The notes under the pieces: generated by a model | What the model saw: the letters and a program-made list of their open reading frames with translations, nothing else | What the model was told of the DNA's origin: nothing | The model's database searches: none | In this document: positions 17,904-26,321 of the stretch, in pieces | How positions within the stretch are numbered: the first letter of the stretch is position 1 | How the letters are laid out: every line of letters starts with the position of its first letter | Program-made: the position numbers and the translations under genes | Assembly: GCA_016194635.1 (NCBI GenBank) | Contig: JACQBC010000030.1 | Span: 124,001 to 188,000, forward strand | Origin: Gammaproteobacteria bacterium | GTDB taxonomy: Bacteria; Pseudomonadota; Gammaproteobacteria; UBA6429; Thiohalophilaceae | Direction: 5' to 3' | DNA: 64,000 nt

Positions 17904-18239
17904 ATGACACATGATTCAAATTTAATATGTATATCCACAACACCCATCAATAAAATTCCCAAAGAATCCTTTGACGATTTTAAACACTGGGTATTGGCCG
18001 ACGGACTAAAACCATCGGTTGCGCTGCGCAAACTCATGGAAAAATACAGTTGCCCAAACCCAGATTCATCTATCACAATCCGCTTAGTTGAGTTTGCTTA
18101 TCCTGAGATTGATATATCGAGAAACAGTTTTACATTCAAAATTCATGGCTCAGGTTACCCCTATATCCAAGAAGATATTAATGATGATGACTTTGATAAG
18201 CTTATTGAAGAAATGCGCTTGCTTCCGCCTGGTATCTAA
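17904..18239 (+). CDS. Family Y small protein, copy 3
   Basis: A 111-residue paralogue. The N-terminal half (TTPINKIPKESFDDFKHW, DGLKPSVALRKLMEKYSCP) is almost the same as copy 1. The second half differs (IHGSGYPYIQEDINDDDFDKLIEEM) while keeping the acidic character. Variation concentrated in one half is what one expects of specificity determinants in immunity proteins, but this is inference. Confidence 0.65.
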   Translation: MTHDSNLICISTTPINKIPKESFDDFKHWVLADGLKPSVALRKLMEKYSCPNPDSSITIRLVEFAYPEIDISRNSFTFKIHGSGYPYIQEDINDDDFDKLIEEMRLLPPGI

Positions 18240-18351
18240 TTAAAGACAACAAATGCGAGTAAAATCACCATTTAGAAATATCTATATCCTAACATTGGTT
18301 TAATTCACGGATAATCGTTCTACTTTGCAACATTTTAGGAGAAGGGATCAG

Positions 18352-18468
18352 ATGACAATCTATTCACCCGCAAGAACATTTATGAATGATAAGTACACTT
18401 CACCTTATGTCGATACTAAAATTTCGCGCTCCACAAAATATTTGATTTTCTCAGCTCGGTTTCTATAA
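18352..18468 (+). CDS. Possible 38-residue ORF with a strong ribosome site
   Basis: The only candidate in the otherwise gene-free stretch 18240-18629. AGGAGAAGG lies 6-14 bases before the ATG, and the frame ends at TAA 18466-18468. The peptide (starts MTIYSPARTF, ends IFSARFL) is unrecognised and may be the surviving start of a broken gene. The rest of the stretch is AT-rich with no repeat or RNA I can support. Confidence 0.25.
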   Translation: MTIYSPARTFMNDKYTSPYVDTKISRSTKYLIFSARFL

Positions 18469-18629
18469 AACCATTCCGTACCGGATATCATCTAAATCGC
18501 GTAACCTGCGGATTCGACAGCGATTATCGAGGGCATCGAGCTTATAATTTTATTCGGTATCCACCATTTTAATCGCGTCGAGAACATGTTATATTTACCA
18601 CAAGCGGACAACAGGGAAATGGAAATTTT

Positions 18630-19507
18630 ATGTCTTCTATCATAAAACATTCAGTAGGCGCCTTTGGAAGAAATGATCCTCCTGATGTAATTAAAATTCA
18701 GCATTTGCTAAATCGTGTTTTGTCTTCTGGCGCAGAACCAAAAAAAATTAAAGAATCCGGGCATTGCGACTCCGCCACCGTTAACGCAATTTTCGAATTC
18801 CAGAAAAGAATCGGCGCCACCGTAATAGACGGACGCGTCGATAAAAAAGGTACAACCATCCGCAAACTATTAAGCACAACCAAAAATAATTCCTCATCAA
18901 CGTCCAATATTACCGCATTCATTAATAGTATATCTATCGCCAATCTAGTACGTTATCTTGAGTCCAATTCAGTGTTAAAAATAGAACAAGACCACCAAGC
19001 GAATAGTTCCGTAAAGGAATTATTGGGCAAGGAGGAGTTTAAACTACTCATCGCCACTATCTACACGGTGAAGCCGCCAACTCTAGTGAAGTCTCATGGC
19101 AAGCCATCGCATTTGTAATCAAGAATCGAGTTGGGAAATACGAGTGGATAAAACATACCACAATTTCTGACATCGTTAGAAAAACCGGATTTGATGCCTG
19201 CACTGACCGCAATGCGCCGTTTAAAGCCGCTGAAAAATACCTGAACAATCACGTGATTGACCATAGCCGCAGTCATGACCATATCGATAGACTGGTTGAG
19301 GTAATAACACCAATTTATCTCAATAAAGTCGAAGATTTTACACACAAAGCCGTGCTTTACTATAGCCCCAAAGCTCAATCTACATTTCACAAAAAGAATC
19401 CACAAAAATATCGAGAAAAGCCCAAATGGGAGTTTGACCAATTGACTGAGGTTAAGATTCCCGGTTTACTTGCAAGTGATGATTTTAAATTTTATAAATA
19501 CAAATAA
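18630..19507 (+). pseudogene. Frameshifted peptidoglycan-binding / SleB-type cell-wall hydrolase
   Basis: The first frame (18630-19118) encodes an N-terminal peptidoglycan-binding-like domain (about residues 1-80: DPPDVIKIQHLLNRVL, DSATVNAIFEFQKRIG) and a linker, then runs out in a spurious tail. Removing two bases at the ACAC of 19063-19066 restores IYGEAANSSEVSWQAIAFVIKNRVG, the opening of a SleB-like hydrolase (Hydrolase_2) with its catalytic Glu. The same frame then continues to the stop at 19507, ending IPGLLASDDFKFYKYK. The defect is a 2-bp AC duplication, recent or a sequencing error. No signal peptide, so delivery would need a secretion system. Three exported paralogues follow, the first at 24 bp. 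Confidence 0.8.
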
Positions 19508-19530
19508 CGGTAAAACTTAAGGAGTTTTCC

Positions 19531-20067
19531 ATGAAAGCCATTCGATTATTTTGTATTATTCTTGGTCTATCCATCTGTTTTTTGGCTACCGCAAAGAGTC
19601 CCTTAAAGACTGAATGTAAGACTACAGACTCCTGTAGTATTGTAGAAACTAAAACAGGTAAAATTTTAATAAAAGATTTACCAAATAACCCCGTTACTAA
19701 GGCGGTCGGGAAAAACCTTTTTGAAATTCACGCATCGTGCGGCTCACCCTGCTCTGTGTCATCTTTTTACAATGCCGAGAATGGACAATTATCAGAGTCT
19801 TTCCCGGATGTAGTTGCGCTATCCAGCAGCGGTAAAAAAGTGCTCTATGCCACCGACGGTCAAATCTTATGCGCGGATATGTTCCTGGCCAATCAACCCC
19901 CCTACCAAATCAAAACCAAGCTCCCACTATCGTCGACCGCCGCTACCGTATCCGCGATTGTCTCAGCAAAGTTTCTTTCTCCCACCCGGATCAAACTGAC
20001 GTATTTAAGCGGCAAAAAATACGCTGAGATTACTGAAACCATCGACCTTACGATGGAAAACAAATAA
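19531..20067 (+). CDS. Exported 178-residue protein, copy 1 (candidate immunity protein to the hydrolase)
   Basis: Signal peptide (MKAIRLFCIILGLSICFLATAKS, cleavage near residue 22), so periplasmic. Mature cysteines occur as CKTTDSC, CGSPC and one near ILCAD, compatible with disulfides. The DUF is unknown to me. It lies directly after the peptidoglycan hydrolase with ribosome site AAGGAG. An exported protein immediately downstream of a cell-wall hydrolase, in three paralogous copies, fits immunity against a periplasm-acting effector. The final third (STAATVSAIVSAKFLSPTRIKLTYLSGKKYAEITE) is the most conserved part among copies. Confidence 0.7.
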   Translation: MKAIRLFCIILGLSICFLATAKSPLKTECKTTDSCSIVETKTGKILIKDLPNNPVTKAVGKNLFEIHASCGSPCSVSSFYNAENGQLSESFPDVVALSSSGKKVLYATDGQILCADMFLANQPPYQIKTKLPLSSTAATVSAIVSAKFLSPTRIKLTYLSGKKYAEITETIDLTMENK

Positions 20068-20114
20068 ACTTCAACCGGAGACTCGCGACACGTTAAAAAT
20101 TTTTCTTATACCCT

Positions 20115-20238
20115 CGCCTACAAGAAAAATCCCCAGACTATCCCGATGATCCTGGCTGGGGCTTCACGCTCCTCACTCGGTTTCACATACCCGGGTTGCT
20201 GGCGGGTGATGATTTTGCGTTTTACAAAGACAAGTAAT
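20115..20238 (+). pseudogene. Remnant of a second hydrolase copy (C-terminal end)
   Basis: In two frames the DNA encodes KKNPQ and then GWGFTLLTRFHIPGLLAGDDFAFYKDK before TAA 20236-20238. This parallels the intact hydrolase end KKNPQ...KWEFDQLTEVKIPGLLASDDFKFYKYK. At least one frameshift separates the two parts, and everything upstream is lost. It marks an ancestral hydrolase in front of exported protein copy 2. Confidence 0.8.
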
Positions 20239-20258
20239 AATGTGTCGAGGAGTTTTCC

Positions 20259-20795
20259 GTGAAGCTACTGCGGTTTTTTTGCATTGTTGTTGGATTATCC
20301 ATCAGTTTATGGGCAAGCGCTAAGAATCCCATCAAGGTAGTCTGCCCCACCTCCGGCACGTGCAATATTATCGAGACTAAGACCGGAAAAGTATTGATTA
20401 ATACCCTACCCAACAAGCCCACAATTAACGCTAGGGGGGAAAATATTTTTGAAATCAACACATCTTGTGGTTCACCCTGCTCACACTCGGCATATTACGA
20501 CGCGAAAAGCAAGCAAATCTCAAAACTCTTCCCCGACGTAGTTGCTGTTTCGCCGATATATAAGAAAGTTCTTTATACCACAAAGGGGAAAATCCTGTGT
20601 TCTTCCATGTTTGGTCCAAACCAAGTACCTTACCCACTTAAAATGAAGAACCCTCTTGCTCGCACCGCCGTTACTTTTTCCGCGATTATTTCAGCTGAAT
20701 TTCTATCCCCCACTCAGGTTAAAATAGCCTATCTTACGGGTGACAATCGCGATGAGACTTCTGAAATAATCGACCTCGCCACGGATAAAAAATAA
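20259..20795 (+). CDS. Exported 178-residue protein, copy 2
   Basis: Same length and plan as copy 1: signal peptide to about residue 22, CPTSGTC pair, CGSPC motif, and a closing LSPTQVKIAYLTGDNRDETSEIIDL. It starts with GTG after AGGAG. It is the most diverged of the three in its middle part (YYDAKSKQISKLFPDVVAVSPIYKK), suggesting a different partner specificity. Preceded 20 bp upstream by the hydrolase remnant ending at 20238. Confidence 0.7.
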   Translation: MKLLRFFCIVVGLSISLWASAKNPIKVVCPTSGTCNIIETKTGKVLINTLPNKPTINARGENIFEINTSCGSPCSHSAYYDAKSKQISKLFPDVVAVSPIYKKVLYTTKGKILCSSMFGPNQVPYPLKMKNPLARTAVTFSAIISAEFLSPTQVKIAYLTGDNRDETSEIIDLATDKK

Positions 20796-20829
20796 ATTTC
20801 TTTTACTTTTACCTGACTACGCTGTCTAA

Positions 20830-20900
20830 GCCCCCGAGAAACACCTGCACAGTCACGTGACTGGCCATACCCGTAGTCATGATCATATCGATAGGTTCGT
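20830..20900 (+). pseudogene. Remnant of a third hydrolase copy (internal segment)
   Basis: This segment encodes EKHLHSHVTGHTRSHDHIDRF, matching AEKYLNNHVIDHSRSHDHIDRL inside the hydrolase at 18630-19507. It then runs straight into the ribosome site of exported protein copy 3. An in-frame stop lies just upstream at 20827-20829. It shows that copy 3 also once followed a hydrolase gene, with a deletion joining the middle of that gene to the next start. Confidence 0.8.
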
Positions 20901-20913
20901 TAAGGAGTTTTCA

Positions 20914-21450
20914 ATGAAAGCCAGCCGATTGTTTTGTATTATTCTTGGTCTATCCGTCTGTTTGTTGGCCGCTGCAAAAAGCCCTATAAAAACCCAATGC
21001 AAAACCGCAGACTCTTGCCGTATTGTGGAAACCAAGACAGGTAAAATCTTAATAAAAAATTTACCCAGTGAGACCACGACTAAGGCGGTTGGAAAAAATA
21101 TTTTTGAAATACATACATCGTGCGGCTCGCCCTGTTCCGCCTCATTTTATTACAATGCCGAGAATGGACAGTTGTCCGGGTCTTTCCCGGATGTGGTCGC
21201 GTTATCCAGCAGCGGTAAAAAAGTGCTCTATGCCACCGACGGTCAAATCTTTTGCGCGGATATGTTCCTGGCCAATCAACCCGCCCACCGAATCAAAACC
21301 AAGCGTCCACTAGCATCAACCGCCGCCACCGTATCCGCGATTGTCTCAGCAAAGTTTCTTTCTCCCAGCCGGATCAAGCTGACGTATTTAAGCGGCAAAA
21401 AATACGCTGAGATTACTGAAACCATCAACCTTACGTCGAAAAACAAATAA
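20914..21450 (+). CDS. Exported 178-residue protein, copy 3
   Basis: Start set at ATG 20914 after AAGGAG. An in-frame GTG at 20857 would add 19 residues that are hydrolase remnant and would spoil the signal peptide. The protein is very close to copy 1 (signal MKASRLFCIILGLSVCLLAAAKS; shared CGSPCSASFYYNAENGQL, SGKKVLYATDGQIFCADMFLANQP and C-terminal block), so copies 1 and 3 separated recently. Convergent with the HyuB gene, 23 bp apart. Confidence 0.7.
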   Translation: MKASRLFCIILGLSVCLLAAAKSPIKTQCKTADSCRIVETKTGKILIKNLPSETTTKAVGKNIFEIHTSCGSPCSASFYYNAENGQLSGSFPDVVALSSSGKKVLYATDGQIFCADMFLANQPAHRIKTKRPLASTAATVSAIVSAKFLSPSRIKLTYLSGKKYAEITETINLTSKNK

Positions 21451-21473
21451 GCTTCGGCTGGAGTCTCGACAGG

Positions 21474-23012
21474 TCAGGCCTTTTTCCCATAGCCCCCACC
21501 CCCCGGTGTTTCAACGGTTAATCGATCACCGGGATTCACTTGTAAACTCACCTTGGACGCCAGCAGTTGTTGATTTAAGCGATTTACACCCACCTTACCC
21601 GGCGCGCCTCCCTGCAACCCCCACGGCGCATGCCGGCGCCGTTCGGTTAACAAGGTCACGGTGGTGGGAGCGAGGAATTCAAATTCGCGGATGATGCCGT
21701 CCCCACCGCGGTGCGCCCCGTCACCGCCGGAATTTTTACGTAAGGCATAACGCCGTACCCGTAGCGGGTAATGTAATTCCAACACCTCCACCGGTGTGTT
21801 GCGGGTATTGGTCATATGGGTTTGGACGCCCGATTGTCCAGGATACAACACACCGCCACCCATCCCACCCCCGATGGTTTCGTAATAGTCCCACGGTTTG
21901 CCTTGATAATACCCCCCGATGGCAATGTTATTCATGCTGCCGTGGCTGGCGGCGGGAATACGTTCGGGAATCGCCTGAGCGAGTGCTCCCAATAAAACAT
22001 CCACCACCCGGGTACTGGTTTCAACATTACCCGCCGCTACCGCGGCGGGACGTTGCGCGTTGAGCAAACAACCTCGTGGCGCAGTAATACGGATCGGTGC
22101 GAAACTCCCGGCGCAGGCCGGTGTGTAGGCCGGCATCAAACAACGGAACACGTAATACACCGCGGCGGCGGCAACCGCCAAGGGACAATTGATATTACCC
22201 GCCACCTGTGAACAGGTATCGCTAAAATCCACGTCCACCTCTTGATCACGGACACGCACTGTCACGGCAATGGCAAGATCGGTATGCCCTACTCCATCAT
22301 CGTCCATGAGATCACTAAACCGGTAGTCGCCGTTGGGGAGGGTGGCGAGGGTGGCATGTGCTAAACGTTGCGCGTAGTCATTTAGCGCCCCAACGGCCTG
22401 CTGAAAATAATTTATACCCATAGCCTGGATAATTATTTGCAACCGTTCCACCCCCACCCGGTTGGCGCTGGCCTGCGCGGCAAAATCACCCCGCGCCGAG
22501 TCGCTATTGTGCAAGCCCGCGAGGATCCACTGTAAGCAATCGTCGTCCCATACACCGCGACGCAACAAATGCCGTGGCGAGATAACAATGCCCTCCTCCT
22601 CCAGGCTTGACGCGATCGGCATCGACCCGGGACTTTGACTGCCTATATCAGCATGGTGGGCACGGTTGGCGACAAACCCACACAACCTAGCGGTGTTAAA
22701 AACCGGTGCGATCAGCGTAACATCGGGTAAATGTGTACCCCCTAAATAAGGATCATTAACCACGATCATGTCGCCCGCCTGCCAATGAATAGGTTGCACG
22801 ATGTCGCGCATGGCGTAGGCCATGCTCCCTAAGTGCACGGGGATATGCGCGGCCTGGGCCACCATGGCGCCTTGCCGATCAAAAACCGCGCAGGAAAAAT
22901 CCAGACGATCACGGATATTGGGTGAAAACGCCGCATGTTGCAGCACAGCACCCATTTCTTCACAGACCGCGTTCAGTCGACTGGAAAAAATCGCCAGATC
23001 AATCGGGTTCAT
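21474..23012 (-). CDS. Hydantoinase B / oxoprolinase family protein
   Basis: A 512-residue HyuB-type subunit. It has the family opening (LAIFSSRLNAVCEEMG, LQHAAFSPNIRDRLDFSCAVFD), the metal-site-like GDMIVVNDPYLGGTHLPDV near residue 82, and the closing glycine-rich NPGDRLTVETPGGGGYGK. With HyuA these proteins hydrolyse N-methylhydantoin or 5-oxoproline in an ATP-dependent way. No HyuA gene flanks it on either side. Substrate cannot be told from the sequence. Confidence 0.9.
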   Translation of the reverse strand: MNPIDLAIFSSRLNAVCEEMGAVLQHAAFSPNIRDRLDFSCAVFDRQGAMVAQAAHIPVHLGSMAYAMRDIVQPIHWQAGDMIVVNDPYLGGTHLPDVTLIAPVFNTARLCGFVANRAHHADIGSQSPGSMPIASSLEEEGIVISPRHLLRRGVWDDDCLQWILAGLHNSDSARGDFAAQASANRVGVERLQIIIQAMGINYFQQAVGALNDYAQRLAHATLATLPNGDYRFSDLMDDDGVGHTDLAIAVTVRVRDQEVDVDFSDTCSQVAGNINCPLAVAAAAVYYVFRCLMPAYTPACAGSFAPIRITAPRGCLLNAQRPAAVAAGNVETSTRVVDVLLGALAQAIPERIPAASHGSMNNIAIGGYYQGKPWDYYETIGGGMGGGVLYPGQSGVQTHMTNTRNTPVEVLELHYPLRVRRYALRKNSGGDGAHRGGDGIIREFEFLAPTTVTLLTERRRHAPWGLQGGAPGKVGVNRLNQQLLASKVSLQVNPGDRLTVETPGGGGYGKKA

Positions 23013-23165
23013 ATTCTGGCAAGAATTTTAGGGGATTGCCGCATCGGTCATTTCTTTCCAAAGAATAGACTGCCAAAACTGCTATGAGCATAGTAAACTA
23101 GGCACAGCATTTTAAGCGCTTTGATCCTATCGCACTCAACAATCACAACGGGGAGTATCTCGACG

Positions 23166-23756
23166 ATGAATCCATTGACTTCTATTCCTGGCACTATCAT
23201 TACTGGAATCGTGCTGGCCATAGCCATTATATTTGGCCTGCACACCACAGGCACCGGTGGCAACCACATCGAATGGGCCGTCTGGTTCCACGTAGTGGTG
23301 GGTATTACCTGGATTGGCTTATTGTATTATTTCAATTTTGTGCAAACCCCCGCCATGGCCAAGGCCAAGGCCGACGGCACGGCGGGCGGTATCAGTAAAC
23401 ACGTTGCACCACGCGCCTTATTGTGGTTCCGTTGGGCCGCGGTATTAACCTGGCTTTCGGGCGTCGGGGCGCTTGCCGATATGCATATTCTGAAGGATGC
23501 GTTTATGTTTAATGGGCAAAATAATGCCGCCGCCCCCATTATCGGCATGGGTGCGTGGTTGGGCACCATCATGCTGTTTAATGTATGGGTGTTGATTTGG
23601 CCAAACCAAAAGAAAATCTTGGGTATCGTGCCGGCCAGCGACGATGAAAAAGCCAAAGCCGGTAAGATCGCCTTGATGGCGTCACGTATCAACACCGCCC
23701 TGTCTATCCCCATGCTGCTGGGTATGACCGCTTATGCCCACGGCCTGCCGTTCTAA
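23166..23756 (+). CDS. Urate oxidase N-terminal domain (PuuD-type) membrane protein
   Basis: A 196-residue membrane protein with about five hydrophobic segments. Conserved stretches HVVVGITWIGLLYYFNFVQ, WFRWAAVLTWLSG and GAWLGTIMLFNVWVLIWPNQKK are those of the Urate_ox_N family, the membrane part of PuuD urate dehydrogenase. The C-terminal cytochrome c domain of full PuuD is missing and no purine genes are nearby, so urate as substrate is uncertain. Start ATG 23166 follows GGGGAG; an in-frame start at 23121 has no ribosome site. Confidence 0.8.
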   Translation: MNPLTSIPGTIITGIVLAIAIIFGLHTTGTGGNHIEWAVWFHVVVGITWIGLLYYFNFVQTPAMAKAKADGTAGGISKHVAPRALLWFRWAAVLTWLSGVGALADMHILKDAFMFNGQNNAAAPIIGMGAWLGTIMLFNVWVLIWPNQKKILGIVPASDDEKAKAGKIALMASRINTALSIPMLLGMTAYAHGLPF

Positions 23757-23775
23757 GCGGTAGTCGCAATAAAGC

Positions 23776-23806
23776 TCCCGAACCCGCGGTCGAACCGGGT
23801 TCGGGA
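23776..23806. terminator. Strong hairpin after the Urate_ox_N gene
   Basis: An 11-bp perfect inverted repeat, TCCCGAACCCG/CGGGTTCGGGA, with a 9-nt loop, 20 bp after the stop. No T-run follows, so termination may be Rho-dependent or the hairpin may protect the 3' end. Confidence 0.6.
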
Positions 23807-23832
23807 TGACTACCTGCATCAACATTTGACGT

Positions 23833-23861
23833 TTGCGTTGTCACACCACTGGGACTAGAAT
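23833..23861 (+). promoter_or_regulatory. Candidate sigma-70 promoter for argD-argF
   Basis: TTGCGT (23833-23838) and TAGAAT (23856-23861) with 17-bp spacing, 68 bp before the argD start. The predicted transcript begins near 23868 and would include the terminator-like hairpin at 23884. Confidence 0.5.
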
Positions 23862-23883
23862 CGGTAACTCGATTGCATAACGA

Positions 23884-23906
23884 AGCGGCCTGAAGGCTGC
23901 TTTTTT
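23884..23906 (+). terminator. Terminator-like hairpin in the argD leader
   Basis: Stem AGCGGCC/GGCTGCT (7 bp with one G-T pair), tetraloop TGAA, then six T. It ends 22 bp before the argD ATG and lies downstream of the candidate promoter at 23833, so it could attenuate argD-argF. It could also simply terminate upstream transcripts if the true promoter lies between it and argD. Confidence 0.7.
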
Positions 23907-23928
23907 ATTTTGGGGATAACACAGGGAA

Positions 23929-25104
<1,176 letters not shown>

Positions 25105-25126
25105 TTCCCGCAAGGCGATTATTCTC

Positions 25127-26032
25127 ATGGCACTGCATTTTCTGACCCTTATGGATTTGGATAACACCACCTTACGGGGTTTATTGCGCCGCGCCTCGGA
25201 ACTTAAAGCCATGCAGTATGCCGGCAAAGACCACGCCTATTTTCCGCGGCGTATCATGGGGATGATCTTTGATAAATCTTCGACCCGCACGCGGGTCTCG
25301 TTTGAAACCGCCATGGCCCAATTTGGTGGGCACGCGATTTTTTTGTCACCGCGCGATACGCAACTTGGCCGCGGTGAGCCGATCGAAGATAGCGCGCGGG
25401 TGTTATCGCGCATGGTCGATATCATTATGATCCGCACCTTTGAACACAACAAGATTGAACGTTTTGCTGAGTTTTCCAGGGTGCCGGTGATCAATGCATT
25501 AACCGATCAATACCATCCTTGTCAGCTGCTCGCCGATATTCAAACCTACCATGAACACCGCGGCGATATCGCCGGCCGCCACGTGGCCTGGATTGGTGAT
25601 GGGAATAATATGTGCCACTCCTATATCGAGGCCGCGATTCAGTTTGATTTTCAGTTGCGTATCGCTACCCCCGCGGGTTATGAACCCAACCACGACATCG
25701 TCAAGCGCGCCGGTGATCGTGTTACTTTGCTGCGCGATCCGCGTGAGGCCGTGCACGGCACCGATTTAGTGGTCACGGACGTTTGGGCCAGCATGGGGCA
25801 GGAAGATGAACAGGCGCAACGCCGGCGTGTATTCTGTAACTATCAAGTCACCCCGGCTTTGATGGCCGTGGCGAAACCTGACGCCTTATTTATGCACTGT
25901 CTGCCCGCGCACCGCGGTGAAGAAGTCAGCGCCGAGGTGATCGATGCCGCTAACAGCGTGGTATGGGAAGAAGCCGAGAATCGGTTGCACAGCCAAAAAG
26001 CGCTGATTGAATATCTACTCACCAAGCACTAG
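25127..26032 (+). CDS. argF: Ornithine carbamoyltransferase
   Basis: Makes citrulline from ornithine and carbamoyl phosphate. Carbamoyl phosphate motif [10 protein letters not shown] near residue 47, HPCQLLADI near 127, and the ornithine-side [13 protein letters not shown] near 256 are intact. Length 301 is typical. The ATG at 25127 is used; upstream in-frame codons reach back into argD. In an operon with argD. Product citrulline feeds ArgG, encoded at 0.7-1.9 kb on the other strand. Confidence 0.97.
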   Translation: MALHFLTLMDLDNTTLRGLLRRASELKAMQYAGKDHAYFPRRIMGMIFDKSSTRTRVSFETAMAQFGGHAIFLSPRDTQLGRGEPIEDSARVLSRMVDIIMIRTFEHNKIERFAEFSRVPVINALTDQYHPCQLLADIQTYHEHRGDIAGRHVAWIGDGNNMCHSYIEAAIQFDFQLRIATPAGYEPNHDIVKRAGDRVTLLRDPREAVHGTDLVVTDVWASMGQEDEQAQRRRVFCNYQVTPALMAVAKPDALFMHCLPAHRGEEVSAEVIDAANSVVWEEAENRLHSQKALIEYLLTKH

Positions 26033-26196
26033 GACTACTCCCACCCATCCAGGCATTGTTGAAGCCACACACAAAGTGGTTACCCCCGTCCTTACACCGC
26101 ACGACACAGACCAGGAAGCCCACCCGCACCACGCTGTTGGTTAATACACGATATTGCAGTGATTTTTTAATTCAGCAGGTCTTATTACTGAGTCAC

Positions 26197-26301
26197 ATGG
26201 AAAGGATACCCCCCCACCAAGACACGCCGTCAATACCTCCCTGTAGACTCGACAGCAGCGTCCCTGCGGCGGACGGCCTTGGTGGGGGGTATCCTTTCCA
26301 T
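26197..26301. repeat. Core-and-arm palindromic repeat, copy B
   Basis: Arms 26197-26221 and 26278-26301 are inverted copies apart from one extra C. Weaker pairing continues outward to about 26185 and 26315. The 56-bp core contains TACCTCCCTGTAGACTCGAC and GCGTCCCTGCGGCGGACGG, related to the cores of the other copies. It sits between convergent argF and the multicopper oxidase gene. The remaining 26033-26185 holds nothing recognisable. Confidence 0.8.
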
Positions 26302-26321
26302 ACGCCTCATTAGTAACACCC

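Noticed and set aside
20857-20913. Longer start for exported protein copy 3
   Set aside because: The extra residues match the inside of the hydrolase, and the longer form would mask the signal peptide; ATG 20914 has AAGGAG at proper spacing.
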